64,000 nucleotides of DNA from Bacillus sp. FJAT-25509 (GTDB lineage: Bacteria; Bacillota; Bacilli; Bacillales; Bacillaceae_G): the NCBI RefSeq assembly GCF_001420605.1, contig NZ_LJIZ01000003.1, forward strand, positions 186,001 through 250,000, in the 5' to 3' direction. Positions 63,259-64,000 of this stretch are shown piece by piece. Position 1 is the first letter of the stretch. Every line of letters starts with the position of its first letter. The notes beneath the pieces are model-generated. The model was not told where the DNA came from. It saw only the letters and a list, made by a program, of their open reading frames with translations, and ran no database searches. A program made the position numbers and the translations under genes.

Positions 63259-63906
63259 CTAATTTCCAAATTGTTCATTTTCCTTCGCTACTTCATACGC
63301 TTCTTTTGTATCGATATCGAAAAAGTCCCACTTATTCTCAAATTCCACTAATAAACCTTCTAAGTTAGCATGATTCCGAATAATAGCTCTTGCCCCTTCA
63401 TCTCCATTTAACATGAATAGATCAGTTAGCGTATTAGGTGACAGTATGATTGGAGGTCTAGGAACACCTCGGAAGCTTGCTGCTAAAAAAGGAATTGTTG
63501 AATTCTCACTTACACGCTTTAAATAATTTTGATGCAATATATTAATAGTTTGAATCGATAAAAAAGGTTGATCAGCAAGGAGGATCATTATCCCTAAAGG
63601 CTTTGTTTTTAGAGCTTGAGTTAAACCACATTTCAAAGAGTATGATTGTCCCTTGTTAGCACTGGTACATGGTACATGCGTCCAAAAATTTTTATTGGGT
63701 TTTTTAAAAAGATCTTTGCTAATCCAATTTAGTGAATCATTTTCTTTTGTAACGACAAAAACATGGTCAATATTAGAATTGATAAATTTACGCAAACCAA
63801 AACTCCCAATTGTAGAATTACCTAATGGAAGAGAAATTTTATTCTGACCCATTCTTTTACTACTACCTGCAGCAAGTAAAATTGCAATGATCCTACTATT
63901 GTTCAT
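63259..63906 (-). CDS. pucB: Molybdenum cofactor cytidylyltransferase-like NTP transferase (PucB/MocA)
   Basis: The 215-residue protein has the nucleotidyltransferase loop AILLAAGSSKRMGQNKISLPLG, the metal site LADQPFL and the PRPPIILSP motif of MobA/MocA-like enzymes. In B. subtilis PucB helps make the molybdopterin cytosine dinucleotide form used by xanthine dehydrogenase. Its ATG overlaps the end of an XdhC-like gene by 11 bases, the usual pucA-pucB arrangement. Confidence 0.85.
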   Translation of the reverse strand: MNNSRIIAILLAAGSSKRMGQNKISLPLGNSTIGSFGLRKFINSNIDHVFVVTKENDSLNWISKDLFKKPNKNFWTHVPCTSANKGQSYSLKCGLTQALKTKPLGIMILLADQPFLSIQTINILHQNYLKRVSENSTIPFLAASFRGVPRPPIILSPNTLTDLFMLNGDEGARAIIRNHANLEGLLVEFENKWDFFDIDTKEAYEVAKENEQFGN

Positions 63907-64000
63907 GCTTAGTCTTCTTTATTCTTTGTCTCTGAATTAATTCACTAACAATACTGATTGCAATCTCTTCTGGGCCCTCAGCACCAATTTTTAGTCCAGC
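63896..64000 (-). CDS. XdhC/CoxI-family (PucA-like) protein, C-terminal end only
   Basis: Only the last 34 codons are in the window, reading leftward from the right edge to TAG at 63896-63898. They show the conserved XdhC tail GLKIGAEGPEEIAISIVSEL and a basic end. XdhC proteins insert the sulfurated molybdenum cofactor into xanthine dehydrogenase. The 11-base overlap with pucB supports a pucA-pucB unit for purine catabolism. Confidence 0.8.
   Translation of the reverse strand, partial: AGLKIGAEGPEEIAISIVSELIQRQRIKKTKHEQ

Overview
This is a low-GC chromosomal window from an aerobic, endospore-forming member of the Bacillaceae. The evidence is the strongly A+T-rich codon use, the AAGGAG-type ribosome sites, the many TTG/GTG starts, spore-germinant receptor remnants, and Bacillus-type genes such as YqjM/NamA, YerA, AzlCD, HelD, TelA, DUF3055 and YwaF. 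The genus is an inference; a Bacillus or Gottfriedia-like organism would fit. No rRNA, tRNA, CRISPR array, insertion sequence or prophage was seen. Both window edges cut genes.

Layout. 1-5.1 kb: oxamate/allantoin-type catabolism (allF, cut at the left edge, and allH) divergent from a PucR-type regulator and an esterase. 5.2-13.8 kb: L,D-transpeptidase, fumarase, flavodoxin-like quinone reductase, a DoxX protein under MhqR-like operators, a YwaF-type membrane protein, and a FabF paralogue divergent from an MmyB-like regulator. 13.8-15.3 kb: a three-copy 52-bp hairpin repeat, then a two-gene operon for a TIR-like protein and a 60-residue partner, a possible defence unit. 15.5-30.6 kb: a large subtilase, lipoprotein, small proteins, FNT channel, NamA, a secreted PPC/Ig protein and an ABC exporter. 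30.8-39.8 kb: HelD, a germinant receptor locus collapsed by deletion, a YerA-AzlD-AzlC operon and its MocR-type regulator with two matching operators. 40.3-43.4 kb: proline catabolism, with a truncated putC, intact putB, a visible sigma-54 promoter and its enhancer-binding activator. 43.7-50.8 kb: MFS, HAD phosphatase, AraC regulator, and a TelA / VWA / XpaC-like operon. 51-58.1 kb: a probable exopolysaccharide locus (glycosyltransferase 2, HEAT protein, degenerate-GGDEF response regulator, divergent glycoside hydrolase). 58.1-64 kb: class A PBP, alpha/beta hydrolase, a holin-like type I toxin candidate, and pucB/xdhC for xanthine dehydrogenase maturation.

Functional threads. Purine/ureide nitrogen use appears at both ends (allFH and PucR; pucB and XdhC). 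Envelope building and remodelling is heavily represented (L,D-transpeptidase, PBP, subtilase, exopolysaccharide locus, Ig/PPC proteins). Two loci, gerA/gerC and putC, show the same kind of internal deletion that fuses a gene 5' part to the next gene. The best candidates for something undescribed are the TIR-like operon, the exopolysaccharide signalling locus and the TelA/VWA operon.
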